Part shown: one piece after another, positions 1-12,295 of the stretch
Numbering within the stretch: the stretch's first letter is position 1
Layout: each line of letters starts with the position of its first letter
Source of the DNA: Gymnorhina tibicen
Taxonomy: Eukaryota > Chordata > Aves > Passeriformes > Artamidae
Length of the DNA stretch: 64,000 nt
Reading direction: 5' to 3'
NCBI GenBank assembly: GCA_013399875.1
Contig: VXAZ01005568.1
Location: 248,001 to 312,000, forward strand
Position numbers and translations under genes: made by a program
The notes under the pieces: model-generated
What the model was told of the DNA's origin: nothing
Databases searched by the model: none
What the model saw: the letters and a program-made list of their open reading frames with translations, nothing else

Positions 1-21
1 ACCTGAGATAAGACAGTAAAA

Positions 22-435
22 TTATAGACTAGTTTGGGTTAGAAGGGTCCATTAAAAGTTATATGGCCTAACCCCCCTCCAATAACCAGCAGCATCTTCA
101 ACTAGATCAGGTTGCTCAGTGTCCTGTCCAACTTGGCCTTCAGTATTTCCAGAGACGGGACCACCATCTCTCTGGGCAAACGATTCCAGGGCTTCACCAA
201 TCACATCATAAAAGATTTCTTCCTTATATATAATCTAAACTGACCCTCTTTTAATTTAAAATCATTAGTCCTTGTGCTATTGGAACAGGCCCTACTGAAA
301 AGTCTGTCTCCATGTTTCTTATAGGCCCCCTTTATGTCCTGAAAGTCCAGAATAAGGTGTCCCTGGAACCTTCTTTTCTCCAGGCGGAACAAACTCAACT
401 CTCTCAGTTTTTTCCTCATGGAGGTGAGGAGGAGA
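22..435 (-). mobile_element. CR1 LINE, 3' fragment, old copy
   Basis: The minus strand encodes a worn C-terminal piece of the CR1 ORF2 protein: the stretch with [13 protein letters not shown], then a block matching the family's usual 'I-L-DF-DIKGAYKK' region and the 'F-L-IRKKSF' end. The plus strand shows the usual reverse-complement CR1 words, such as 'agtttgggttagaagg' near position 32, the 'ccaacttggcc' block near 128 and 'cttcttttctccaggcggaa' near 371. Only the last roughly 400 bp of a 4-5 kb element remain, the normal 5'-truncation outcome of target-primed reverse transcription. Frameshifts and substitutions are frequent, so this copy is dead and older than the one at 23-26 kb. The left boundary lies close to the window edge and is approximate. 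Confidence 0.85.
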
Positions 436-654
436 TGAAGGTGCAAAACAAAGACCTGTCCGACTAGGCTTTGAATCTTTAGGATTTACATAATCTGTTC
501 TGGTGGCTCAACTGTGGGTTGGTAACCACCAGCTGAAAGATGGTAAATGACAACTGAGGACAGTAATGAATAGTTAGAGGTTGTAATATCTTGAAGGCTC
601 CAATTACTGCCATTGCGACTCTGTGACTGCGCCCGAAGACAGAGTGTGGGGGAG

Positions 655-800
655 ACTCGACTCTGCCAGTGACTAAGCAATTAGGCCCAAAGGCAACGTG
701 GCACATTTCTCCGGGCCTCCATTTCCCATCTGTGGAAGCAGAGCAGTGCTGTAAATTCACTTTCACTTAGCACATTCTGCTTTGACACTAAGTGTGAGGA
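655..800 (-). repeat. MIR-like ancient SINE fossil
   Basis: Read on the plus strand, this segment follows the reverse complement of the tRNA-derived MIR family. It has 'ctctgccagtgactaagcaa', then a gap, then 'ccgggcctccatttcccatc' followed by 'tgtggaa'. In the family this is the 'ctgccacttactagctgt...gggcctcagtttccccatctgt' stretch. Similarity is recognisable by eye but strongly diverged, as expected for an amniote-age element. The body outside 655-755 is weaker, and the right edge, where the 3' tail may lie, is uncertain. Confidence 0.5.
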
Positions 801-3559
801 TTCAACTTTAAACAGGGATTTCTGAAATGCATCATGAGGGAACTAGGCATCCACTCAAATATAACTAAAACAGTAGTTAGAAATTACTGGAAATGAGCCC
901 ATGTCCTTGCAGTAACAACAGTTACACTTCATCTCCTTCATATTCTCTTTTTCATATAGAGAGATCAGAAGGACCTTATTTCCCCGTATTAAGATCACAT
1001 GGCAAACCTTTTCTTGGAGCAAAATGCCTGCTAAAACATTTTGGTTTATGTAAAGGCACAAAGTGGTATTACCTGTGGGGCTTCGGGCTGCAGGGGCCTC
1101 CAGGCAAAATACTTTACATGCTGAAGAGGAAATGCAGTTACTGAAGTCAAGTTTATGTTTTTTAACCTATTTTTCTTGAGATAACTTTGTCAGATTGTCA
1201 AACAAACTCTCCAAAGGGATTTGAGTCACAACCACATTAAACTGGAATCCAATCTTGTTATGCTGGCCTCAGCGAGTGGATATTCCCTCTGAGCAAGCCT
1301 GCACTGTATTAAGCTGCCTTCTGTTTCTTCAACCTAAGCTGTGAATGTATAATCATATTTCCTTTTGAAAATGACTTGTTTTTCTTCATTACAGAAACAG
1401 GATTGATTTTCCTACAGAGTGTTACACTTGTCGAAGCAGCTATAATCAAATTTCACTATAATGTCCCTACACAAGTAATTCCCACAATTAAAACTGTAAC
1501 CGTTCTGGATACCTGTTGGGTTGGATTCTAACTTTCACGTGTATCTGGAATTGGTCCACTGAGAACATGGGCCAAATCCACAGCTTTGCAAATCAAAGCC
1601 ACTGGAGCTGCAGCTGTGGGCACCAAGTGTGGATATAACTGACTACCTTCAAGGAAGTAAACAATCACTTATTAATACTGGTATGACAAGAGGAAAAAAA
1701 TAGGACCAGTAAGTCAAAATAAATTACCTTTTACATCAGTGAATGACAGCAGCTACGTAATTTTTATAGTTTTCCAATATTCCAAAACTCTCATGTAACC
1801 CTGAATAAAATTAAGTGGAGCTGGATATAAGGATAACAATGTTTCAAAAGTTAGCTCAGGAGAGGCTTCAGTGGCCCAAGAACTCCAATGACAAGCCATG
1901 GTAAGAGTTCACTACCTCAAGAGGATATATTTTGGGTGATCAACCTTTAATTTAATTTAAGTTTAATTTAATGAAGATATTTATCAGCCTTGAAGAAAGC
2001 ATGGGCTAAAGCTGCATCCCTTTATACGTGTGACACTCAAGTGCTGCCTTTGCTGTGATATTACTAAAACGATCCTGCAGGTCATTCTCCAGACTTCCAG
2101 TCACCATTTATAGCTCTAGTCAGGGTGGGCCAATCCATTCAAATTCACCTTTCCTGGATAAAACTTTTAAGAGAAGGCAAATGTGGCTACCTTCCCGAGC
2201 ACATCCTGGCTTTCCTGTGCACTGGTCACCAAGCAAGAAGCCACAACCCTCGTTAAATGGGCTGATGCTCAGTTACACTCCAAGTCTTCCTCTTTTCTCT
2301 CACACACAAATCACGTGCACATCCACGTGCACACCCTCCTGCAAAATGCTGACAACCTAAGTTAACAGCAAATAATTAAGACAAAAATGCATTTTAAATA
2401 TAAAGCTGAATCACAGCTCCCACTGCCTGGCAGCAGCTAGGTGATATAAACTACAAACTTGCCCTAAGGGTCAGCTCTGGAATTCTTCCATTACAGGGGA
2501 ATGAATGCTTAAAGCAGTGCAAACAACTGTGCTGCCGAATTTGCAGCTCCACCTATTTTCTGAAGGTCAAGCAGCCTGAACTCCCCACTGACACACGCTG
2601 CTGCATGTGTGCACACGCACACAGAAGTAAGTAAAAATAAACAAAGTATTTACCAGCATGCCTTTCACTTACATCCACTTAGTATTATCTATAGTAGTCA
2701 TTCCACTGGAGAATAACATGTTATTAAGGGAGGCCAGCTCTGCCAAGTGTTAGTCCCCCAGAGGGGACTCACCCATGTGTTAAACATTTTAGCTCTCATA
2801 ATAGAAGGCTATGCTGTATATTTCAATGACAATTCACTTAGTACTTACAGATGAGATACTTGGGAGTGCATCCCAGCAAGCAGCATTTGCTTTTGATACT
2901 GAGAGAGTGGGCAATAAAATCACACAGCGCATACTGTTTGTGAGGCAGATGCTCTTGTGGCAGCCAGCAAACCAGATACTCGTGTTCATCTTGGGCATTT
3001 AATGCGTGCATCAGACTTTTTCTGAACAAGGAGAGCCCTGAACACACCCAGCTTCCAAATGTAGCAAATGATTAGGAGGGTGGAGTGGCTGAAGAGCTTA
3101 AGAAATGTAGCATCCCTTTATAACCAGGCAAACAGACACTGCTCCTTTCTACACAGCAGTCATTCTTAAGACATCCTGTAGCTGGGAAGATGGAGATATC
3201 TCAGGCTGCTTCATCTGCTTTAGAAGGGAGACCAGATTTCACAAAACTTTGTTGCTATAAGCAGAGACTTATTTGACATGAAGGAGGAAAAAAGCAGGAA
3301 TTACAGGAAGGAACTAGAGGTTCCTCATGGGGTCTTTCACCCAATACTCTTCTCAAACAGTCTGGCATCCTGAAATGGCTTGCACATCAGAAGAATGTTC
3401 CAGTTCTGGTTTCCTTTAAGTTCCTTTAAGTAGATTTGACTTTGTCTCATTTAAAGCAAATGTGTTGCTTTGTTGATGTGAAAGTTTTGATGACACACCA
3501 CCCTAATTGTTTGCTGCTCTTGAGAAACACAAACCTGCAGCCAATGCTCTATGACATGT
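801..3559. other. unique non-coding DNA, no gene seen
   Basis: I see no coding gene, RNA gene or well-preserved transposon here. Small features are a TTTAA-rich patch at 1947-1972, a CA-rich stretch near 2607-2622 and a perfect 10-bp tandem doublet (ttcctttaag) at 3411-3430. The short open frames, for example near 893-1144 and 2055-2360, have no recognisable domain, and their lengths are what chance gives in this composition. Confidence 0.6.
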
Positions 3560-3965
3560 TTTTCTCCTTCTCGTTGTTATAGCTTTCCACCAACTGATCA
3601 TCACAGCAAGTCAACCTGCAAATAAGTACTCCTGAGCACTTTAATGAGGCCCTTATCTCTGGCCAACTTAGGAATACTCACTGGGCTTTCCCCTGTTGAA
3701 CAGCAGCAACTCCAAATAACCCTCCCATTAAAACAAATGCGCTGCTGTCAGAGATGTCAGGTTGAAGGGCCAGCAGGCTTCTGAAGCTGCTATTGCATCA
3801 TCCTTTTGTTGGGCCAAGGTACAATGCCTACCGGAGTGATTAGAGCAATTACTCAGCACTGTTTGTCACAGTCAATCAGATCTGACCAGCATGAACGCAG
3901 CCATGACCTAGACCTGCCTCTCTAGCAAAGCATTATTATTGGTTGTCATCTCCGTCTTTGGTAGC
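3560..3965. other. candidate conserved non-coding element
   Basis: This block has balanced composition, little homopolymer drift and a dense set of transcription-factor-like words. These include a SOX-like ccttttgtt near 3801, a paired homeodomain-like gtgattagagcaattac at about 3835-3851, a PBX-like gtcaatcag near 3872, and attattattgg near 3931. There is no open frame across it. Conservation itself cannot be seen from one sequence; the call is an inference from texture and depends on alignment to other amniotes. It lies 230 bp upstream of the exon-like segment at 4196-4256. Confidence 0.25.
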
Positions 3966-4195
3966 TCCATGCATGTGTCTAAGTTGGAAACGTACTAAGA
4001 AAACTTCCTAGCAATTATTTCTCTTTCGTTTCTCTCCTTGATGGGCCTCTCCAATCATCTGATGCATGCTTTCTTCCCCTTTTGTCTTTCTGCTTGTGTT
4101 CCTGCTGATATGTACTGTGACTTCCTGCCAACGAGTTAAGTAGCAAAAGCCACTTGGGAGTCTCTAAAGTCACCCCTTCTCTGTTTTTCATTTAG

Positions 4196-4256
4196 CACAA
4201 ACCAGAGAAGGCTGCCGGTTGGGAGCTAATGGAAGAGGAGAGAGACCTTGGTCTTA
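4196..4256 (+). other. candidate internal exon, 61 nt, gene unknown
   Basis: The segment is preceded by a strong pyrimidine tract and acceptor (ctctgtttttcatttag, ending at 4195) and followed by a consensus donor (gtaagt, 4257-4262). A possible branch-point word (ctaaag) sits about 30 nt before the acceptor. Reading from the first base gives 20 codons without a stop, beginning HKPEKAAGWELMEEE; another frame is also open, so the open frame is weak evidence. The length is not a multiple of three. I do not recognise the peptide. It could be a coding exon, a lncRNA exon or a chance splice-site pair; such pairs are expected in 64 kb of non-coding DNA. Confidence 0.25.
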
Positions 4257-4262
4257 GTAAGT

Positions 4263-7200
4263 CCAGTTCTCTGTGCATCTCCTTTACATTTTCTATGGCA
4301 AATGCAACCTCGTATGAATATTTTGTAGTAAACTGCCTATCAAGATTGAAAAACACAGATTAAAAAATGTGTTGCTCAAATTAATGTAAAACAATTTCTG
4401 TGGCTTATTTTTGTATGTCTGGAATTAAGATATTGAAGAAGAATAACACTTGAATCTGGTGACTGAAGTGTCCTGGCCCCTGTAAACTGCTACTCGTTCT
4501 CACTCTCGCTTTTCATCTTAAGCTTTGCTTGAGATCTGCAGGAAAGCAAGGACAAGCGCATCTCTGCTCTCTGCCTTCCCTACAAGGACAAAAATATCCA
4601 ACTGTGCTGCACCTTTGAACTGCCACATGCTCTCCTCTGTTTCGTTTTTATTCCCATGCACATACAAGAAACATACTTCATCAGCAGCATCAAAGAAAGA
4701 AGCAAAAGGCGTAGAGACTCATGTTTCAGGAGGCAGAGATGTCACACTGATGCATCTTCAGACAGGTGAATGGATGAGGAGCTGCCTCGTGCCATTCCAC
4801 AGCACACTGATACAAATGTCTTGCACGCAGGTGTATGAGAGAGACCAAAGGACATAATTTCACGCAGGCCATGTCAGCAGAGGTTCTTACACTGATCCTA
4901 ATTGTAGTTAGTGAAGAAGAGAAAGAGTTCATGACAAGAACTGTGTTTGTGAACAAGACTTCAAATTTCAGCAACGGGAAAAAGATGTTAAATGTACCTT
5001 ATTGTGATAATTGTTACGAAGTGAAATGCCTATGTTGGTACTTGAAGCTGTTGCTAATAACGGAGGAATAAAGGGCCCTCTGATCAAAAAAAATTCCAGT
5101 AGCAACTTCGTCACATTAGTACAGTAATTTCAGTATTGCTTTTAAAACAGCTGTTCAAAGCAATTGGTAAACAAGAGATTATTAAACACAAAATGCTTTA
5201 TAATTATTTTTCCAGAAAGTAGCTACATACTACTGAATTTTATAATATATACTATGTTCTATGATGGTATACGGACCCTGAAGTTTAGACAGTTTCCAAA
5301 ACTCTTAGTGAGAATGAGGAAACATTTACCTTACACAGACCACTGGTGAGGTTTCTTTCACTTGCCCTTAAAACTACTTTTTCTCAGCTAGGCAAAATTA
5401 GAAGTTCAGCACTGATACTCTTTGGAAAACATGGATAAAGGTATTGAGATATGGTGCACAACAAAGAGTATTTCAGCTGTATTTAGGGATAAAGAACTGG
5501 CATGCTTTGTAGTTTTTCAGATCCTTAAATCCTTTGAAAAGGTTTAAGGATAAAAACCTACAGTTAGCAAGGAAATAATGCACATTTGAAATAATAGAAT
5601 AAAATTACAAATAGATGAAGTAAGAAAATGTATTACTAAGATTATACTTAATAAGTATTCTTCTTAGCTGATTTAACATCTCAGCTCCCTGTCAGACTGG
5701 CTGATTAGCCTTTACAATGTACCCCGAGGCTGGTATACCCTGCCAAAATCTGAAAGGTATATATTTTTCTCACTAGTGAAGGTGGTTGCCAGAGCCATCC
5801 AGTGAAACTGCTGTGCACAATCTGTTTCTTTGGTAGTTCAGAAAAGAGTAATTGTCTCTTCCTGTTCACTCTTCTTTATTGTCAGTAAGGAGGTGATGCA
5901 GGGGATCAGTTGTTTTACCTTTCCTTTAAGGTTACCAATTGCTTATCTTAATTGGAAAATTCCTGTCTTCGGCTCTAATCTGTCTATTATTGCAATGTAG
6001 GACACAACAACAAAGCTTTATAAATCTTACAGCAATTCAGTCGATGCAAATCATTAAATTTTTGTTTAATCAGATTTTTAACACCAACCTATGCATCCTA
6101 ATTACAAATGAAGGATGAAACCCTGTTTTGGATTGGTTTGGTAACATCCACCTATTTACTTTTAAATAAGGTAGGGTCCTTTCATACTTATCTTAGAAGG
6201 CAAAGCTGAATAATCTGGGTGAAACCAGAACCACTCCAAAACTCTGTCATTGACTCAGTCTTATGTTGACCATTTGTACCTACTATGTTGACATTTCTTT
6301 AATCTGAGTCAGGGAAAAAGAGAATGTTGGCACAGTTTTACTTAAATATTCTTGTAATTCGTTACTAGGAAATGCATAGTCATGAAGTCAATGTGGCATG
6401 CAAAACAAGTAATTCAAAACTTCAAAGACTCGAATATATGTTTTCTTCAGTCTAAGAACTGAGTTTAATTACATTGTTGCAAAATGGGTTTTAATCAACA
6501 AATTTTTTCGCTGCTATGTAGCTGACGGGTTGTGATAGGAGCATTGCCAGTCGTGCTGCAACTTTTCCTCTTGTTAAAAATGGTTTCAGAGCATGTGCTG
6601 ATATACATAGAGAACACACTGGATTCAGTGATTCTCCATGTGGGTAATGCACTGCAGAACCTGAGCCTTAATGGGGCTTAAGAACTGGAAAATTCTATTT
6701 CTCACTGTTTGACTACCCTCAAGTTGGAAATTGTAGAGGTGGACATGCTTCTCTTGTTGGTGAAAGACTTCATGGTATAGACATTACTTGTGAAATTCAA
6801 GGGAACAGTAGAGACTAATGAAGTCTGTGGAAGTGTTACGTGTACATGGAATGGCACAGCCAGGCCATCAGCTTGGTAGATTTTTCAAAATCATGAACTA
6901 TACAAGATTCACTTGTCCATACAAACTAGCAACTAAACAGTACTCCCTTATGTGTTCTAATATTTTCCTTAAATGTTCTGTGCTCCTACATGATTTGCAT
7001 CTCACACTGGCAGTTTTCCTATTGTGAGATGGCTATCAAGTTCAATCAAAAGTGACTTTAATAAATAAAATTCCCTAAGGAAATAAGGTTAATACCTCTT
7101 AAACAAAACAATTTTCCTAGTGCTATATGTTTATTACTTGACTGAACTAATGGTATAGTTCTGCTCTTAAATTAATTGTTAATAAAGCTATGACAAATTT

Positions 7201-10200
7201 AAACTTTTCCCACATTGGGCTGGGGAATATCGCAGATATTAGTGACTCTGAAAAGTTTGGCTAATGTTGAGGAGAAGGCAAAGAAAAAGAAAAGTAAGGT
7301 TGTTGGGTCTGATTCCACTGCAGCTGATTGCATCTGGCAGTCTGTCTCCATCTGACTTGCTAGCTGTCTGAGTACAGTACAGGGCTGCATCTTTTTGCAT
7401 CCTGTAAATCTGAGTGGACTTAATAAATCCAAATATTATCAGCTTTATTTTTCCTACTTGCCTGACTTTTGTCTGGTAGGAACAGTCTTCTCTCCGTGCT
7501 GCTGAATGATTATTATTGTTATCAATGTTATTTTAATCACAGATGATACACCTGGAATTGTACAAGACTAAAATAGTCTCCTTTACAATAAATTTACAAT
7601 CGAAAATAGCAAAGTTTCATGTATGGCATAATCGCTCTTGGGAGAGTGACTATACTTTAGCCATCTGGAAGGAAGATTTTCAAAAAAAGGTCATTAGCAG
7701 CCACCTGACGAACTTTTGCCAAGCCTTGTAGAAAGTTTAGTTTTCTAACTGTGCTTTTGGAATACCTTCGGGAACTTTAGTACTACGGACAACTGCATGG
7801 GCTTACCCAGGTTAGTTTCAAATGTTCTAAGGGGTTAGCTCTTAACCTAATCGGGTGCCCCGCCTGAGTTAGTCACTCTGCTGAGAAGCACGGGACTGAA
7901 GCTTTTATGGGAATAGGTTGCACTTACAGAGAGCAATGCTCAAGACAATTAACAGCACAAAATCATTGTTTATTATTACGCACACAACTTCTCCCCTTCT
8001 TTAGACATTAGCAGGAACATTGGCAGCACCTGAGATTCAGCAAAACCCTATGATAAGCTGAGACAAATGAAAGGCTCCTCTCAAAAAAAAAAAAAACAAA
8101 ACAAAAAGAAACCCACAAGAAACACTGATTGTCTTAGAGTAGACACTTCAATGTGTGTTGATGTGCTGAGGTGGTGGTTGCTCTCCAGCTCTACACTGAG
8201 CCAGCAGCCCAGAGAAGAAAAGATATTAGCTGAATAAATTTGTGGCCACAGTAAATCTAACAATGGGGCACTAATTCCACATCAAAAACTTTTTGACTAT
8301 AGGATTTAAAGCACTGAGCTTGGATAATCTCACTCCAGCAATTTAAATGAGGTAAAAGTATTTGGATGTATTAATTTCATACTGCTGGGGTTTCTGCCAA
8401 ATTATATACTGTCTGCCTGCTTCATTCAAACTTTTGCTCTAAACTAGCAGCTGATCTCCCTCAGCCTAATACAACATTCACAAAAAATAAAGCTTGCATA
8501 AACTCTGTATAATGTAGCCAGGCTAGTTCAACAGAAAAGCAGTCATGTATGTGTGAATATCTAGATAGGACCTGCAGCACTCTGTGCTCCAGAGGTCAGA
8601 ATGTCTGATGTGATGAGTGCAGAACCTTACATTTAATGTAGGAAGTAAATGGGAGGAAAAGTTTCCCCTTGGCCAGAAAACAGGCTTATGAATTCTCACC
8701 TTGATCTAAGCTACATATAATATTAATTGCATAGGAATATTCCCATGGTTATGGGAAGTTGGTTCCTTTACCTCTGCTGGGTTCCTATTCCCCAGTTCAC
8801 CTGTGGTAGTGTAGCTGTAGCCTACCCAGGTCTATGCAGTCCCCTCCTGTTATTGTCCTTGCTGTTACATTAAGCTTTTAAACCCATGCATGTATCAAGG
8901 GCACAGTATCTGTGTAGGAAGCCTAAAATAAAATGAGGAGAATGATAAAATTTTGGTCTAGTATTTATACCAAGGAAATAATTTTGGTTTCTTTTAAAAT
9001 AATTTTTTCTTTATGTTGGAGGGAAAAGATTTTCCTTTTTTTGCTTTACTTAAGGTGCTTTGGATAGAACAAGACATAGGAAAAAAAAAGAAAACAATAT
9101 AATCAAGTGCAGCAAGGAACTAGATCAAGGTGGATTGCAATATGCAACTCAAGACTTCTACAGCATACATTTACTTCCTTTGTAACTTTTCCCTTTAAAT
9201 TTTTTCAGTTGAGTGTTTATATTTATACAGGCAAAATCTGTCACAGTTTTAGCTAGATAAGTGAATATTGTTGGTTTAGGCTTCATGTTTTAGGCTGGGC
9301 TATTATGTTTTAAACATTTCCTTCTGCATTCACATCGTATTTCTGGCACGTTGTTCTGCTAATCCTTGCCATAAAAATTGAGACCTTGTCTCTGAGTGCT
9401 TCAGGTCTTTCAGATAGGTGTTATTTGCCCAATAGCTTAATTGGCTATTCTTCTGTGGAGTGAGTACACAGCAGGCATTCTGCATTTTTAATTTAACCCT
9501 TCAAAGACAAGCAATAGTAAATGAAATGACACACATGGACAACTTGCACAAAATCTTAAACCCAGTTATTCTGTCCCTATATAAATGAAAAATTCAAATC
9601 TGAATACAGCAATAAACTCTACAAAGATTTCATGCCTTAATTTTTTCATTAGCTCCAAAAGGTTTTTTGAGTCAGGCCAGTCCTGAAACCCTTTTTCAAC
9701 ACAGCATTTTTGGGACCATTAAGTCTCTGTCTTAATCTCTCTGTTCTAAGTAAACTTGCTCTGCACTAGCTACTGCCTAATTTTAAAAGTCTTTCCCTAT
9801 AACAAGGATATTTTCCTCTCATCCTCTTACTTGGCATGGGCTTCCAGTCTTGCTATGTGAGGTTTACACCCAATACTTGTTTCCTACAAGAAGTTTTGTA
9901 GTATATAACTCTTCCTCTTACAGAAAAATTGGATGGATTACGTTTCTCACTCCAACCAGTTATTGTTACACCGAGTGTGCATTTCAATAGGAGATGACTG
10001 ATATCTAAAATGCGATATTTTCCAAGGCAGATCAATGTATGATACAGCACAGATAGTGTATGGTAGATCCCACTTACACTGATATATTTGATGATAGAGT
10101 AATTTCACAGTAAAATTAGAATTCATAAGATGCAGATAGACAGATTTCCCATTGTGTCACAATTTTGTTTTACAATGGGAAGACTTGCTCGAGAGGCAAT

Positions 10201-10284
10201 GCTCATGGGTTCTAATACATTTAACATCACCTTGGTGATGAAGCTAAACATCAATTTGAATTAACAGTTTGAAGATGGTTAGAA
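4263..10284. other. unique AT-rich non-coding DNA
   Basis: No gene or RNA gene was recognised. The only simple-sequence features of note are an A-rich run at about 8084-8107 with interspersed C (possibly an old retroposon tail, but no parent sequence is recognisable upstream) and A/T tracts near 9000-9090. Open frames here, the longest being 110 codons at 4525-4857, show no domain, signal or compositional bias. Confidence 0.6.
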
Positions 10285-10385
10285 AGAGGGAAAAGGGCTT
10301 ATGTGGCTTGCCTGAAGTCACCAAGACAGAGTGAAAAACACTGGGGTAGAATCGTCTTCTGAGCCCCATTCTTCTGTTTCAGCTG
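10285..10385 (+). repeat. MIR-like ancient SINE fossil
   Basis: The plus strand follows the central and 3' part of the MIR family: 'tggcttgcctgaagtcacc' matches the family's 'tgacttgcccaaggtcacac', and 'agaatcgtcttctgagcccc' followed by 'attcttctgtttc' matches the block that reads roughly 'gaacccaggtctcctgactcccagtcc' in the consensus. Divergence is high and the 5' tRNA-like head is not discernible. Confidence 0.45.
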
Positions 10386-12154
10386 CCATGGCTAACTTAT
10401 CCGCTGCTCCAGGAGCAGTTTAGCAAATTTAGGTCAGGCTGTTTTTTCAGTTAAACACAGCTACCCATTAGTGGAATTAATATATCATTCCAGCTTGCAT
10501 TTTAACAAGACTTCTGTTGGAAACACGGAGCTGGGTGAACACAATAAAGTTACTGCAGCAGTGGATGAGACTGGGTGATTTTTAAATAATACTTTACATT
10601 TTACTTTTTTATTTCAAGGGAGGCATAACAAAAAGAGCTGCTCATGTCTTATGCAAGAGCAGGATATATGCAGAAAGTATTTGCTTGTATTGCTGTATAA
10701 ATAAAAGACTGAAAAGCTAAAAATAAATGAAAGACTGAAAACAGTGGATAATAGGCTTTTCAAAAAAATGACAAGAAGAATTTTCACCAAAGTGAATACA
10801 CCAATAATCTGCCCCTTAAAAATGACTCTGTCATTATAATTTACCTGTTGACTTGTTATGGAGGACCTGAAGGGCACTTGCTGTATAATGTTAAATAAGT
10901 TTTCAAGTACCTTCTTTGATGTTTTACCAGAGGCTGTTCACAAAAATAAGGTGATTTTGCTCAGAATTTTATTTCAGAGCCTTCTAAAATAAGGAAGGGC
11001 ATGCAAAACCACTGAAGATTCAGATCTTTGATGATGGTTTAAAACTTTTGCTTTAGCTGGTGATTACTTGCTTTTCAGCTCAGTTGGTTCTGTGGGGAAG
11101 TATAAGAGCCATTTTTCCAGATGGAGTTCTGTCTAATATATTTATTTTTGCACCCAAGGCTATACAGTACTCCTTGCTAATGTTTAACCTAGAGCTGTGC
11201 TTAGTATCAGGTATTTCTTCTCACCAATTTCTTCATGAAATTATTGATATAATTTTACCATAATTCAAACTCCCTTGCTTTATTATCTTATAGGTCACGT
11301 CTACAGACGCTTTATCATCCACGTAGGACAAAGACTTGTGGCAAGGCAGTGTGTTCAAATTCTGATAGAGTCTGTCCTCTCCTCCTTGCCCGGGTTCCCC
11401 AAAGCTTGGGCGTGAACTAGTGTGTGTGCAGTTCTTACAGTCAGGAGATGAAGGCCTTGGTGAGAAATACAGTGCCAACCACTTGACTGTACACTGTCTT
11501 TATAGTTACTTTTGGCTTTAACTCCATGGTAGTTTGGATGGTTGGGGACAGAGAATTCTCCATTTCCACTTAGGGCATAGTTAATTAAAATACTGGCATT
11601 TTTTTGGCAGATATTGTTGACTATGAGCAATGCACTCATATTTCTTCCTGGCAAGCAAGTCCTTCTTTTTACTGTCTCGTTGCTGTTACCGTTCTTACCA
11701 TCATCATTAGACTTCTGCTGTTGAAATGATGCTTATGTGGATTAATGGATCGTTTATAACTAAATCATGGAAGCCATGTCTGTGTGATGGTCCATTCAGT
11801 GACTGAAAAAGGCAATGGAGTCTAATTATCTGAACTCAACAGTATTTTACCTGTTAGTGCAGAGTAAGCTTAACTATCACCAATATTGCTGTTATGCTGT
11901 TGTTGCTGTTTTAACTGCAACCATTATTAAGGGTCAGTGTGAAGCACAGGCAAACCCATGGCATCTGAGTAGAAAATCAGCACTGCATCTAAAAAAAATT
12001 TGCTTGACATAAATTTAAATCAAATTTCCACAGGAGTTTCACCTGCACATTTTTAAATGCCAAGAGGCTTAAAATATCTCAGTACATGGAATTTCACAGC
12101 ATCCCAGTCAGAGAGCTCCTTCAAGATGGGTGACAGAAAATACATCTGCCAATG
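10386..12154. other. unique non-coding DNA, no gene seen
   Basis: Nothing recognisable as a gene, RNA or transposon. Minus-strand frames at 11233-11478 and 11355-11654 overlap in different frames and have no domain. Confidence 0.55.
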
Positions 12155-12295
12155 GCAATATTCCTGTTTTACAGAAGGACAAATCTCCATTCAAACAATC
12201 ACTCAATCAAATATGGTGACAGAAGCTATCTGCAGCAGAGGTACTAACAGAACTCAGATCTCCTGCATTCAGTTCTGTATTTTATCTGTCTAAAG
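12155..12295 (+). repeat. MIR-like ancient SINE fossil
   Basis: The plus strand reads 'ttcctgttttacagaagg' (12161-12178) where MIR has 'atccccattttacagatgagg'. About 50 bp later comes 'ggtgacagaagctatctgc', then 'agaactcagatctcctgcat', the counterparts of the family's 'ggtcacacagc' and 'gaacccaggtctcctgac' blocks. Order and spacing agree with a single plus-strand insertion. It is diverged throughout and has no visible target duplication. Confidence 0.5.

Noticed and set aside
8084..8107. A-rich run considered as the tail of a processed pseudogene
   Set aside because: No recognisable coding similarity upstream and no flanking duplication found.
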